DNA from: Adlercreutzia equolifaciens DSM 19450
Lineage (GTDB): Bacteria; Actinomycetota; Coriobacteriia; Coriobacteriales; Eggerthellaceae
Assembly (NCBI RefSeq): GCF_000478885.1
Contig: NC_022567.1
Coordinates: 2,294,001-2,358,000 of the forward strand
Length of the DNA stretch: 64,000 bases
Reading direction: 5' to 3'
In this document: positions 16,811-24,698 of the stretch, in pieces
How positions within the stretch are numbered: position 1 is the stretch's first letter
Layout: each line of letters begins with the position of its first letter
The notes under the pieces: model-generated
Told to the model about the DNA's origin: nothing
Seen by the model: only the letters and a program-made list of their open reading frames with translations
Databases searched by the model: none
Position numbers and translations under genes: made by a program

Positions 16811-17730
16811 AAGCGCACGCGCTCGCCCTGTTCACCATCCTCGTTTGGAGCACCACCTTCGTCGCCACCAAGGTGCTGCTCGCCGCCGGGCTCACGCCGC
16901 TGTGGATTCTCGTCATCCGGTTCGCTTTGGGTTTCGCCGCCCTCAGCTGCCTGCGCCCGCACCGCCTGCGCCTGGAGAATCCGCGTGACGGCCGCTTGTT
17001 TGCCGCGGCGGGCTTTACCGGCGTGGCCTGCTACTTCCTGCTGGAGAACGTGGCGCTCACCTTCACGAGCGCCACGGCCGTCGGCGCCATCTGCGCCACC
17101 TCTCCCCTCTTCTGCGTCCTCATCGCCCTTGCGCGCGGGCAGCGCCCCGCCTCCCCCGCGAGCTTCGCCATCGGGTTCGTCCTGGCCATGGGCGGCATCC
17201 TGCTCGTCGGCACCGCCAGCGGTGGGAGTGCCTTCACGGGAAGCACCGCGGACAACCTCATCGGCTGCGGGCTGGCCTTTATCGCCTCGCTCGTGTGGGC
17301 CGTCTACTCAACCCTTGTCAGCCGCATCGCCGAAGCCGGCTACGAGACCCTGACCGCCACCAAGCGCATCTTCGCTTGGGGCCTCCTGTTCATGGCCCCG
17401 GCCCTCCCCTTCGCCGGAACGTTTCCCGCAGAAGCTCTCGGGAACCCCCTCGTCGTCCCGAACCTGCTCTTCTTGGGGCTTCTCGCCTCTGCCGCCTGCT
17501 TTGCCACCTGGAACTTCGCCGTGAAGCATCTCGGCGCCGTCGTCACGAGCACCTACATCTACCTGGTACCGGCGCTCACGGGCGCCGCCTCAGCCCTCGT
17601 GCTCGGCGAGCCGATGACGCCTCCCATCGTCGGCGGCGTCGCCCTCACCATCGCCGGCCTCATGCTTTCGAACCGCAAAGGCTCTCGCCGAGGGCAACGC
17701 CGCGGCCGCGCCTCGCCCTCCTCTTCGTAG
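16807..17730 (+). CDS. EamA/DMT-family transporter
   Basis: 307 residues with about ten membrane helices in two EamA repeats (about 5-135 and 150-295), and a basic tail. Typical repeat features are LVWSTTFVATKVLL near the start and AVVTSTYIYLVPALTGAASALVLGE in the second half. The family exports or imports amino acids, purines and other metabolites. The substrate here is unknown. Coupled to the AraC-type gene upstream. Confidence 0.88.
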   Translation: MKAHALALFTILVWSTTFVATKVLLAAGLTPLWILVIRFALGFAALSCLRPHRLRLENPRDGRLFAAAGFTGVACYFLLENVALTFTSATAVGAICATSPLFCVLIALARGQRPASPASFAIGFVLAMGGILLVGTASGGSAFTGSTADNLIGCGLAFIASLVWAVYSTLVSRIAEAGYETLTATKRIFAWGLLFMAPALPFAGTFPAEALGNPLVVPNLLFLGLLASAACFATWNFAVKHLGAVVTSTYIYLVPALTGAASALVLGEPMTPPIVGGVALTIAGLMLSNRKGSRRGQRRGRASPSSS

Positions 17731-17825
17731 ACGTAGTACAATGGCCGGAGCGTCAAGGGATCGCTGCTCGCACCAGCAGCATGGCCCTCACGCACCACCA
17801 TCGCCATGTCGAAGAAAGGACCCCC

Positions 17826-18521
17826 GTGGCCGCTATTCCCGATCCCGTCCAAACCGCCTACGAGACGGCGGCGGCCCAGCGCACCTTGTCGCTGCCGACC
17901 ATCCCGGAAGAGCTGCGCGCTCTGGAGGCCGACGACTTGCGCGGCGGCGCCGACGAGCCCCTGGAGGCCATCGACGCGAGCGGCCTCATCATCGCCGACG
18001 AGAATTTCTCGGAGCTGCAGGCGGCCCACGCCCGGTTCGCGAATTGCTTCCTCTCCTGCTGCGACTTTTCCGGCTCGCTGTTTACCGATACGGTATTCGA
18101 GGGATGCGACTTCGCCAACAGCTACTTCGATAGCGCCGGATTCACCCGCTGCACCTTCAAGAACTGCAAGCTCACAGGCGCGTCGTTTATGGAGGCGAAC
18201 CTGGAGCACGTGGCCCTTGAAGACTGCACGCTGGACTTCGGCGCCTTCAACCGTTGCCGTTTCTGGGCCGTATCGGCCACGCGCTGCGATTTCTCCGGCG
18301 CCGACATGGCCGAGATGGAGCTGCACTACGTGACCCTGGACGACGACCGCTTCATCGGCACGAGCTTCTTCCGCACGCCCCTGCTCGGGCTCGATTTCTC
18401 CACCTGTCAGCTGGAGGGCGTGGCGCTCTCCGACACCATGGCGGAAATCTACGGCACGAAGATGAACGTCTACCAGGCCGCTGCCCTGGCCCGGCGCCTC
18501 GGCGTCATCGTGGCGGAGTAG
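17826..18521 (+). CDS. Pentapeptide-repeat protein
   Basis: 231 residues. From about residue 60 to 205 there are tandem five-residue repeats of the A(D/N)LXX type (for example CDFSGSLFTDTVFEGCDFANSYF and CTFKNCKLTGASFMEANLEH), which fold as a right-handed quadrilateral beta helix. The GTG start follows AAGAAAGGA at a good distance; an ATG 45 bases upstream has no ribosome site. Some relatives protect DNA gyrase from quinolones, but most have no known role. No partner gene is adjacent. Confidence 0.85.
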   Translation: MAAIPDPVQTAYETAAAQRTLSLPTIPEELRALEADDLRGGADEPLEAIDASGLIIADENFSELQAAHARFANCFLSCCDFSGSLFTDTVFEGCDFANSYFDSAGFTRCTFKNCKLTGASFMEANLEHVALEDCTLDFGAFNRCRFWAVSATRCDFSGADMAEMELHYVTLDDDRFIGTSFFRTPLLGLDFSTCQLEGVALSDTMAEIYGTKMNVYQAAALARRLGVIVAE

Positions 18522-18522
18522 C

Positions 18523-19506
18523 CTAAGCCGCCATCCTGTCGTCGCGGCGCTTCGACACGAGCAATCTCGGGCGCGGCACGGCTCGACGGGAAACGACGAC
18601 GGGAGCAGCCGGAGCTGCGGGAGCGCCCGTGCGTCCGTCGGCCCAGGTGGCGGCCACCACCGTGCCCACGATGACCGCGGCACCCAGAAGCCCCATCGCC
18701 GAAAGCGTCTCTCCCAGGAACAGATAGGCGAATAGGGCCGTGAACACCGGCTCGCCGGTCAGCAGCAGCGACACCGTCGTGGAAGAGAGGCGGTCGAGCG
18801 CCAAGCTCTGCAGGAAGAACGCCAGGCAGGTGGAGAACAACGCCAAGAACACGATGATGCCCCAGGCCACCGGCCGCACGGCGGCCACGTCCAGCATCGG
18901 CTCCCACGCCAAAGCGCACCCCAGGCACAGCGCGAAGGCCACGGCGATCTGCGTGCCGGCCACCGTAACGGCGTCAAGCTCGGCCAGCGCCTGCTTGCCG
19001 AACACGAGCGCACCGGCCAGCGCCACCGACGACCCTAAAGCCAGAAGCTCGCCAGACCCCACGGCGAGGCTGCCGCCCTGGCTGCACAGAAGGTACAGGC
19101 CGCCGGCTACTCCCACCTGAAAGGGAATGATGGCGCGCGGGTAGCGGGAGCGCTCCACCACCGTCGAGAGGAAGGGCGCGAACACCACCGGCAGCGCCAC
19201 GAGGAACCCCACGTTGGTGGCGGTGGTAAGGTCGAGCGCCACGTTGCAGCACAGATACGAAATACCCATGCACAGCGCCTGGGGCAGCCACAGCCGCACC
19301 CTCACGCTGCGAAGCCGCGCGATGATGCGACGCCCGAAGAAGAGGGCGAACACCGCCGTGGCCAAGCCGAAGCGGACGGCCAGGCACCACAGAGGCGTGA
19401 TGGAGTCGTAGGCGAACTTCGTCACAGCGCTGCCCGATCCGAAAATGACCACTTCAATGAGCACGAAGACCACGAACGGCCAACGCGCCTGCTTCCAATG
19501 ACTCAT
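18523..19506 (-). CDS. EamA/DMT-family transporter
   Basis: About 327 residues with ten membrane helices in two EamA repeats. The second repeat ends STTVSLLLTGEPVFTALFAYLFLGE. A basic, Pro-rich tail follows. The start was chosen at MSHWKQ because AGGAGG lies just before it; an upstream in-frame ATG lacks a site. The gene diverges from the LysR gene across a 245-bp region, so it is the likely target of that regulator. Converges with the pentapeptide gene with one base between stop codons. Confidence 0.87.
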   Translation of the reverse strand: MSHWKQARWPFVVFVLIEVVIFGSGSAVTKFAYDSITPLWCLAVRFGLATAVFALFFGRRIIARLRSVRVRLWLPQALCMGISYLCCNVALDLTTATNVGFLVALPVVFAPFLSTVVERSRYPRAIIPFQVGVAGGLYLLCSQGGSLAVGSGELLALGSSVALAGALVFGKQALAELDAVTVAGTQIAVAFALCLGCALAWEPMLDVAAVRPVAWGIIVFLALFSTCLAFFLQSLALDRLSSTTVSLLLTGEPVFTALFAYLFLGETLSAMGLLGAAVIVGTVVAATWADGRTGAPAAPAAPVVVSRRAVPRPRLLVSKRRDDRMAA

Positions 19507-19667
19507 GGCTCCTCCTCTCAGCTTCGTCGCGGCCCGCATCCGGCACATGGCGGCACGCAACCTCCTTCAAAGCGCAAAAAACCAAGCCCCACCTGGGGCG
19601 TTCTTTCTCTGAATTTGGAACGATGGCTATACTAAACTCCGAGTAGGGAAAAGTAAAACGAGACTTC

Positions 19668-19713
19668 TTGTAAAACATTTTAAGAAAGTCTTATAATTGT
19701 GCAGACGCACAAC
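19668..19713 (+). promoter_or_regulatory. Promoter and operator-like palindrome of the LysR gene
   Basis: TTGTAA (19668) and TATAAT (19692-19697) are spaced by 18 bases. Straddling the predicted start site is the palindrome TTGTGC-AGAC-GCACAA (19698-19713), a candidate autoregulatory site. A minus-strand -10-like box (TAGTAT, about 19630) may serve the divergent transporter. Confidence 0.55.
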
Positions 19714-19751
19714 ACAGAGCAGGCTTATCCGCACCCCCAGGGAGACACCTT

Positions 19752-20639
19752 ATGGCCAATCAGAAATACGACGCTTTCCTCACGGTGGCGCGCCTCGGCA
19801 GCTTCAAGGCCGCTGCCGAGGAATTGGGCTATACCCAGGCCGGCATCAGCTACCTGGTGAACGCCCTGGAAAAGGAGCTGGGACTGACGCTCTTTTTGCG
19901 CGAGTACGGAGGCGTGCACCTGACCACCGAAGGCCGCGAAGTGCTCGGTCTTGTGCAGGCGATCAACGCCGACGAGCACGCGCTGGCCACCCGCGTGCGA
20001 GAGCTCGCCGACCGGGAGGGCGGCCTTGTACGCGTGGGCGCCTTCACGAGCGTGGCCATCGAATGGTTCCCCTCCATCGCGCGGGCCTTCCTCGACCAGT
20101 ATCCGAAAATCGACCTGAAGCTTCTGTGCATCGACGACGAGGAGGAGCTCGTGAACGCCGTGTGGGAGGGCCGCGCCGACTGCGCCTTCTCCATCGCGCC
20201 CGAGCGGCGCAACCTGGAGGCGGTGCCGCTGCACACCGACCCGCTGCTTGTGGTGCTGCCGCCAGACCATCCCCTCGCGGGCGCCCCCTTCTTCCCCACC
20301 GAAGCCTTAGCCCGCGAGCCCTACGTGCAGCTGCAGGGCAACGCGCGCCCCTCCGAGATGGAGGCGCTGTTCGAGGCCAACGGGGTCACCCCCAACGTGC
20401 GCTTCACGGTGGACTCCGACTACGCCGTCATGTCCATGGTCAGCGCCGGCCTGGGCTTCTCCGTGCTGCCGAGCCTCATTCTGTCGCGGCCCCTGTTCCC
20501 GCTCGCCGTGCTGCCCGCCGAGCGCGAGTGCTCCCGCGAGATCTCGCTCGCCGTCCGTTCGCGCGAGGCCGCCTCCGCCGCCACCCGCGCCTTCGCCGAA
20601 GTCACCCGGGAATGGGTGGCCGCGCGCTACGCGAGCTAG
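19752..20639 (+). CDS. LysR-family transcriptional regulator
   Basis: 295 residues. The N-terminal winged helix contains FLTVARLGSFKAAAEELGYTQAGISYLVNALEKELG. The co-inducer domain follows (about 90-295) with the usual GLVRVGAFTSVA start and the LGFSVLPSLIL region. Full length for the family. It diverges from the EamA transporter. The last 43 codons and the downstream DNA occur again at 22465-22826, beyond the Fic gene. Confidence 0.9.
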   Translation: MANQKYDAFLTVARLGSFKAAAEELGYTQAGISYLVNALEKELGLTLFLREYGGVHLTTEGREVLGLVQAINADEHALATRVRELADREGGLVRVGAFTSVAIEWFPSIARAFLDQYPKIDLKLLCIDDEEELVNAVWEGRADCAFSIAPERRNLEAVPLHTDPLLVVLPPDHPLAGAPFFPTEALAREPYVQLQGNARPSEMEALFEANGVTPNVRFTVDSDYAVMSMVSAGLGFSVLPSLILSRPLFPLAVLPAERECSREISLAVRSREAASAATRAFAEVTREWVAARYAS

Positions 20640-20872
20640 CACCAGCTTCCGAAATGCATACTTGAGAACGGCCGCCCAAACTTGCTTTTTCGCCTTCTGC
20701 GCGGAGAAAAGTGCGATCGTGCGAGTCTTTTGAGCCGGGAAAGAGTCCTCGTGCAAGAAAAAGTGCGATCATGCGAGTTTCGAAAGCTCTGAAACTCGCA
20801 CGATCGCACTTTTCTCCGCACGGAAGAGATAATTCTCGTCCTGGATCTTCGATAACTGCGACTTCTTGCGCA
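20509..20872. repeat. 365-bp direct repeat, left copy (LysR 3' end plus intergenic DNA)
   Basis: This block matches 22465-22826 without indels through the coding part, which has about a dozen differences in 131 bases. The first 88 bases after the stop codon (20640-20727 and 22596-22683) are identical. The two copies bracket the Fic gene. The non-coding part is better conserved than the coding part. Confidence 0.85.
20701..20821. repeat. Bistable hairpin element, locus 1 (direct-direct-inverted)
   Basis: Three related arms share the core AAGTGCGATCGTGCGAG: direct arm 1 at 20701-20726, direct arm 2 at 20757-20780 and an inverted arm at 20791-20819. Arm 1 pairs perfectly with the inverted arm over 26 bp; arm 2 pairs with the same arm with one mismatch and a 9-base loop. 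The two foldings exclude each other. It lies in the 3' region of the LysR gene and recurs at 22655-22777 and 54310-54422. Confidence 0.8.
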
Positions 20873-20894
20873 CGTAACGCCCCTTCACCAAAGA

Positions 20895-20957
20895 CGGAAA
20901 GCCCCGGAGGAAGGCGATTCGCACTGCAAGGGGTTTGGGGATGCGAAACCTACGCCG
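20895..20957. repeat. Conserved-loop hairpin element, copy A (right arm broken)
   Basis: The left arm GGAAAGCCCC and CGATTCGCA lead to the conserved loop TGCAAGGGGTTTGGGGA (20925-20941), followed by TGCGAA. The expected right arm then breaks off into the remnant of an old-yellow-enzyme gene. Full copies are at 22880-22954, 39944-40020 and 40624-40699. Confidence 0.7.
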
Positions 20958-21031
20958 TCGGCGACTGCGCAAGTCCCTTCAACATCGCCATGGCCGTTAG
21001 AGCCGGCAACGATGCGGACCGCGCAATTTAG
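20948..21031 (+). pseudogene. Remnant of an old-yellow-enzyme-like reductase C-terminus
   Basis: 27 codons and a stop read TYAVGDCASPFNIAMAVRAG, then a short tail ending DRAI. They align with the last residues of the intact reductase at 31381-33657 (VTVGDAARPFNIGEAICSG). The similar terminator that follows (21059-21093) matches the one after the intact gene. The rest of the gene is gone; the break lies inside hairpin copy A. Confidence 0.7.
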
Positions 21032-21058
21032 ATCCCTAAACTAAACTCGCCCTCCCCC

Positions 21059-21093
21059 AACCGGGGCAGCCCCTCCGAGTTGCCCCGGTTTTT
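21059..21093 (+). terminator. Terminator of the lost reductase gene
   Basis: AACCGGGGCA and TGCCCCGGTT form a 10-bp stem followed by a run of T. The sequence is related to the terminator at 33715-33755. It sits against the 3' end of the convergent Fic gene. Confidence 0.8.
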
Positions 21094-21094
21094 G

Positions 21095-22300
21095 CTATCG
21101 ACCGTTGCTCGCCATAAGGCGGCGGATGCCGGCGATGCTCGATATCTCATCCAGAAGATCCACGGCATCGGGGGCCTGGTAGAAATCGCCGCGCTGCGCC
21201 CGCCCTAGCGGCCGCAGAATCTCATAGGAGCACGCACGATTGATGAGATCGGTCGCCGCGCGGCGCGTCATGCCAAGACGCTGGGCGATATAAGCCGAGT
21301 CGACGACGGGCTGCTCCCACAGCAAAGCCGGCAACTCGTGAATCTTGGCACCCGCGCGTTCGGCAATTCTCTCCCTCCACGCGTCGTCGATCTCCGCAAC
21401 CCGCGCAGACGTCAGAGAGGCTATCACGATGGCAGAGTCAAGCGCGTCGGCGAGCTGGTCGATAATAGGCTCGGGGTCGCCCTGCTGGTAACTGCTGAGC
21501 GCCTGCATGTAGCGATCGACGTCGTGCAGCAAACCCGCCGAAACCGGCACCGTTCCGTGAGTGAGTACGCCATCTATCTTGAGCATTCGATGGAGCAGCG
21601 TCCGGCCCGTTCTCCCATTGCCGTCGATGAAGGGATGGATGGTCTCGAACTGCGCATGGACGATGGCGGCCTTCGCGACGGGATCAGCGGAATCGATCTG
21701 CGCAAACCGACACAAGTCATCGAGACACTGGGAAACACGTTCGGCAACGGGAGGGACGAAAAGCGCCTCATGGGGGCTGTAGGGCGTACCGCCAACCCAC
21801 ACCTGCTCCTCCCGCAGGCGACCCGCAAAAGGCGCGTCGGTGCGCCCGAGAAGAGTTTTGTGAATGCCGCAGATGCCCTCTGGCGTCAGCCCCCCGGGCA
21901 AAGCGAGCGCCCGCCGCATCGCATCGATGTTCGCGGCGATGATCTGCGCATTCTTCGGAGCCGATTCCGACAACCCGGCAAGGGCGATATTGCGCGCGCT
22001 GGAAGTGAGGTTCTCGATCTGGGAGGACGCCGCCGACTCGCTTCTCAACAGCAAACTCGGCACGTTGAAGGAAAGGCGCGCTTGCTGCTCATCGAAACGG
22101 GCGAGGCGCGCGCGAATGTCGGCAAGGCGCTCCGTCTGCTCCGGAGTAAGCGGAACGGAAAGACCCTCCAGCGAGACGGGAATGGCCGCAAGATACGTCG
22201 GCGTGATCTTGCGACGCCTCGCTTTGGGCACGAGCATGAGCTCTTCATCATCCCGAACCCAGGGAACCTCTTCGCTGCCGATAGCGGGCCACGTCGCCAT
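21095..22300 (-). CDS. Fic family protein (predicted AMP transferase) with C-terminal winged helix
   Basis: 401 residues. An N-terminal Fic_N domain carries the inhibitory motif S92-xxx-E96-N97 (SSQIEN), so it is a class II self-inhibited Fic. The Fic core has the catalytic HPFIDGNGRTGR at 222-233. The C-terminal part (about 325-401) is a winged helix with DSAYIAQRLGMTRRAATDLIN. The family transfers AMP to hydroxyl side chains. No antitoxin gene is adjacent, as expected when inhibition is in cis. AGGAGG precedes the ATG. Two 34-bp palindromes lie upstream, and the whole unit sits between copies of a direct repeat. Confidence 0.9.
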   Translation of the reverse strand: MATWPAIGSEEVPWVRDDEELMLVPKARRRKITPTYLAAIPVSLEGLSVPLTPEQTERLADIRARLARFDEQQARLSFNVPSLLLRSESAASSQIENLTSSARNIALAGLSESAPKNAQIIAANIDAMRRALALPGGLTPEGICGIHKTLLGRTDAPFAGRLREEQVWVGGTPYSPHEALFVPPVAERVSQCLDDLCRFAQIDSADPVAKAAIVHAQFETIHPFIDGNGRTGRTLLHRMLKIDGVLTHGTVPVSAGLLHDVDRYMQALSSYQQGDPEPIIDQLADALDSAIVIASLTSARVAEIDDAWRERIAERAGAKIHELPALLWEQPVVDSAYIAQRLGMTRRAATDLINRACSYEILRPLGRAQRGDFYQAPDAVDLLDEISSIAGIRRLMASNGR

Positions 22301-22322
22301 GCCATCCTCCTTTGCCCACGAT

Positions 22323-22412
22323 TTCGCTTCCGCAATTTAACCATAGCGGAAGTGAAAGAATATTCACTTCCGCTAATTCAACATAGCGGAAGCGAATCGA
22401 TTTCGCTTCCGC
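22323..22412 (-). promoter_or_regulatory. Tandem palindromic operators upstream of the Fic gene
   Basis: Two 34-bp inverted repeats have the form TTCRCTTCCGC-N12-GCGGAAGYGAA, at 22323-22356 and 22363-22396, spaced 40 bp apart. An extra half site lies at 22402-22412. They occupy 23 to 112 bases upstream of the Fic ATG. They are probably bound by the winged helix of the Fic protein itself or by a distant regulator. Confidence 0.7.
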
Positions 22413-22437
22413 CCATCGGAACAAAGAGAAGCGAATC

Positions 22438-22463
22438 GAAAAAGCCGCCATCGAGCGGCTTTT
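22438..22463. terminator. Short bidirectional terminator at the edge of the Fic unit
   Basis: AAAAGCCGC-catcga-GCGGCTTTT forms a perfect stem with A and T runs on both sides. It ends two bases before the start of the right copy of the direct repeat. Confidence 0.75.
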
Positions 22464-22464
22464 C

Positions 22465-22595
22465 TGCTGCCGGCCGAGCGCGAGTGCTCCCGCAGCATCT
22501 CGCTTGCCGTCCGCTCGCGCGACACCGCCTCGGCCGCCACCCGCGCCTTCGCCGAAGTCGCCCGAGAATGGGTCGCCGCGCGCTACGCGAGCTAG
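22465..22595 (+). pseudogene. 3' remnant of a second LysR gene
   Basis: The frame encodes the last 43 residues of a LysR protein (LPAERECSRSISLAVRSRDT through to the stop), closely similar to the end of the LysR gene at 19752-20639. There is no start, no DNA-binding domain and no upstream part. It forms the left end of the right copy of the direct repeat. Confidence 0.85.
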
Positions 22596-22654
22596 CACCA
22601 GCTTCCGAAATGCATACTTGAGAACGGCCGCCCAAACTTGCTTTTTCGCCTTCT

Positions 22655-22777
22655 GCGCGGAGAAAAGTGCGATCGTGCGAGTCTTGAGGGCCGAGAAAGA
22701 GTCCTCGCGTAAGAAAAAGCGCGATCGTGCGAGCTTCGAAAGCTCTGAAACTCGCACGATCGCGCTTTTCTCCGCAC
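22655..22777. repeat. Bistable hairpin element, locus 2
   Basis: Direct arms at 22655-22685 and 22711-22737, inverted arm at 22747-22777. Compared with locus 1, arm 2 reads AAGCGCG instead of AAGTGCG, and the inverted arm has the matching change (CGCGCTT for CGCACTT). Pairing of arm 2 with the inverted arm is kept by a compensatory change. Confidence 0.8.
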
Positions 22778-22879
22778 GGAAGAGATAATTCTCGTCCTGG
22801 ATCTTCGAAACCGCAACTTCTTGCACTCATATGAAAGCAAGAAGTTCTGACCCACCGAAAGCGCCGGTTCACAAAGCGA

Positions 22880-22954
22880 AGAAAGCCCCCAGTGGGGGCG
22901 ATTCGCGTTTGCAAGGGGTTTGGGGATGCGAATCGCGCCCACCGGAGGCTTTCG
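22880..22954. repeat. Conserved-loop hairpin element, copy B
   Basis: GAAAGCC (22881) pairs with GGCTTTC (22947-22953), and CGATTCGC with GCGAATCG, around the loop TGCAAGGGGTTTGGGGA (22910-22926). It lies downstream of the minus-strand DmsABC operon 1, where its other strand ends in GGGGGCTTTCTT and could act as terminator. Confidence 0.8.
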
Positions 22955-22988
22955 GGATCGGGGGGTCGGGAATTAGCAGCTGCTCTTC

Positions 22989-23130
22989 CGTAGGGGCTGA
23001 CCTTGGTCAGCCCTCCTCAACAAAGACAATCTTTCTCAGTCGGGAGGGGCGACCAAGGTCGCCCCCTACGGGGATGGACCAGCACAAGTTTCTCAGTCGG
23101 GAGGGGCGACCGGGGTCGCCCCCTACGGGT
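22989..23130. repeat. Cluster of three REP-like palindromes
   Basis: Three related palindromes: GTAGGGGCTGACCTTGGTCA at 22990 (reverse orientation), AGGGGCGACCAAGGTCGCCC at 23045, and AGGGGCGACCGGGGTCGCCC at 23102. The last two are preceded by the same TTTCTCAGTCGG and followed by CCCTACGGG. They resemble the short REP-type repeats of many gut bacteria. The cluster fills the gap after DmsABC operon 1. Confidence 0.8.
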
Positions 23131-23160
23131 GCCAACCGGAAGACCGGCCTCCCTCGTGCT

Positions 23161-24033
23161 CTAGAAGAACGGGTAGATGGACACGCCGGTCATGTAGAAC
23201 ACCGCGCGCAGGGCGAGCGCGCTCACGAGCACGCAGGCCGCGCCCACGGCGCCCCACACCTTCCAGTCGCCCTTGGCGCGCCCGGCCAGCGCGGAGCCCA
23301 GGCCGGCCACCGCGGCCACGATGGCCGTGACGGCCCAGGCCACAGACGCGCCGGAGAAGGGCGCCGTCGAGCCGTCGGGAGTGATGTCCATGGTCGGGCT
23401 CGTCGGGTCGAACCAGAACTCCACCGCCGTGTAGGAGCCAGCCGTGGCCTGCATGGCGACGAGATAGGCCACCACGAGCACCACGTTCACGGCCTGGCCG
23501 ATGAGGTTCGCCTTCGCATCGAGGTCGGACGCCTCGTCGCGCACGGCGCAGATGAGCGCCATGGTGGCCGGGCCGAAGCCGCAGGCCGCGCCGAGCAGCG
23601 AGGCGATCTGCAGCACGGAGTCCCAGGCGGGCAGCGAGGCCATCATGTAGGAGTGGCCCATGACGATGACGAGAATCGCCGCCACGACGATGCCGATGGC
23701 GGAAAGCCACGCCGACACGCGCGCCTCGTCACCCGCGCGGCGCAGGTACACGAAGTAGACGACCATGACGACGGCGAGCACCACGATGGCGATGAGCTCC
23801 TGGGTGATGCCGCTGGTCAAGTGTCCGAAGCCGTTGAAGATGCGCTCCCAGTGCTCCAGATGGAAGAACACCGCGATGCCGCCCACGACCAGAAGCGCGG
23901 CCGAGGTGATGAGCGCCGGCATCTGGGCGCGGCCGCCCTTTCCGCGCAGCGCCCAGAGGCACTGGGCCGCGAACAGGCCGGCCGCCCAGGCCAAGAGCGT
24001 GGTGAACAAGATAAGGGGCCATTGCAGTTCCAT
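23161..24033 (-). CDS. DmsC-type membrane anchor subunit, operon 1
   Basis: 290 residues with about eight membrane helices, of the DmsC family. It begins MELQWPLILFTTLLAWAAGLF, and the segment AVFFHLEHWERIFNGFG is shared with the paralogue at 40749-41633. It would anchor the A and B subunits and oxidise menaquinol. It is coupled to the B subunit by a TAATG overlap and is the last gene of the operon. Confidence 0.88.
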   Translation of the reverse strand: MELQWPLILFTTLLAWAAGLFAAQCLWALRGKGGRAQMPALITSAALLVVGGIAVFFHLEHWERIFNGFGHLTSGITQELIAIVVLAVVMVVYFVYLRRAGDEARVSAWLSAIGIVVAAILVIVMGHSYMMASLPAWDSVLQIASLLGAACGFGPATMALICAVRDEASDLDAKANLIGQAVNVVLVVAYLVAMQATAGSYTAVEFWFDPTSPTMDITPDGSTAPFSGASVAWAVTAIVAAVAGLGSALAGRAKGDWKVWGAVGAACVLVSALALRAVFYMTGVSIYPFF

Positions 24034-24695
24034 TATTCCCCACCCTTCCAGTCGCGGTCGCGCAGGATGTAGGCGAAGTGCGGGCCGTTGCCCACATCGG
24101 GCAGGTGGTGCACGTCGGCCTCGGTGTACTCCTTGGCCATATCGCCCAGCTTCACGCGGTTGCCGGTGTACAAATTGTCATAGGAGCGATCGACGTCGTA
24201 GCCGATCTCCGGCGCCTCGAAGGAATCGATGCCCTCGTCCAAGTCGCCGAAGAAGCGGGCGCGGCCGCCGCACTGGATGACGCACTGGGGCAGGCCGCCC
24301 TGGGCGGTGATCTGCTCGCAGAGCGTGCACTTCTCGACAACGCGCTCCTCCTCGTTCAGGTAGCGCACGCCGTAGGGGCAGGCCATGGCGCAGAACTGGC
24401 AGCCGATGCACTTCGACTTGTCGATCTGCACGGTGCCGTCCTCCAGCTTGTGGGAGGCGCCCGTCGGGCACACCTTCACGCACTCGGGGTTCTCGCAGTG
24501 CTGGCACTGCACGGGCAGGTAGTACATCTCCACGTCGTGGGCGCTCGTGGCGCCGGCCTTCAGGCTCGGGCCGATGCGGAGCACCTTGTTCCAGTACGAG
24601 CCGATCGGCACGTTGTTCACGGCCTTGCACGCGACCATGCACGCCAGACAGCCCACGCAGCGGTTCAGGTCGGTGACGATTGCTTTGTTCGCCAT
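24033..24695 (-). CDS. DmsB-type iron-sulfur subunit, operon 1
   Basis: 220 residues with four [4Fe-4S] motifs: CVGCLACMVACK, CENPECVKVCPTGA, CIGCQFCAMACPYG, and CTLCEQ paired with CVIQCGG. This is the standard electron-transfer subunit between the quinol-oxidising anchor and the molybdenum subunit. It has no signal of its own and is expected to travel with the Tat-exported A subunit. GAGGAGG precedes the ATG, three bases after the A subunit gene. Confidence 0.92.
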   Translation of the reverse strand: MANKAIVTDLNRCVGCLACMVACKAVNNVPIGSYWNKVLRIGPSLKAGATSAHDVEMYYLPVQCQHCENPECVKVCPTGASHKLEDGTVQIDKSKCIGCQFCAMACPYGVRYLNEEERVVEKCTLCEQITAQGGLPQCVIQCGGRARFFGDLDEGIDSFEAPEIGYDVDRSYDNLYTGNRVKLGDMAKEYTEADVHHLPDVGNGPHFAYILRDRDWKGGE

Positions 24696-24698
24696 GGC

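Larger units (their letters stand above)
22465..22826. repeat. 365-bp direct repeat, right copy
   Basis: Counterpart of 20509-20872 (see there). It contains the LysR remnant, identical intergenic sequence and bistable hairpin element 2. After 22826 the two loci diverge. Confidence 0.85.

Noticed and set aside
21095..22300. Fic gene as half of a toxin-antitoxin pair
   Set aside because: No small antitoxin gene adjoins it. The inhibitory S-xxx-E-N motif is within the same protein, so a separate antitoxin is not needed.
22989..23130. CRISPR-like array from the repeated palindromes
   Set aside because: Only three units in mixed orientation, with palindromic bodies and uneven spacing; no cas genes. 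REP-like repeats fit better.
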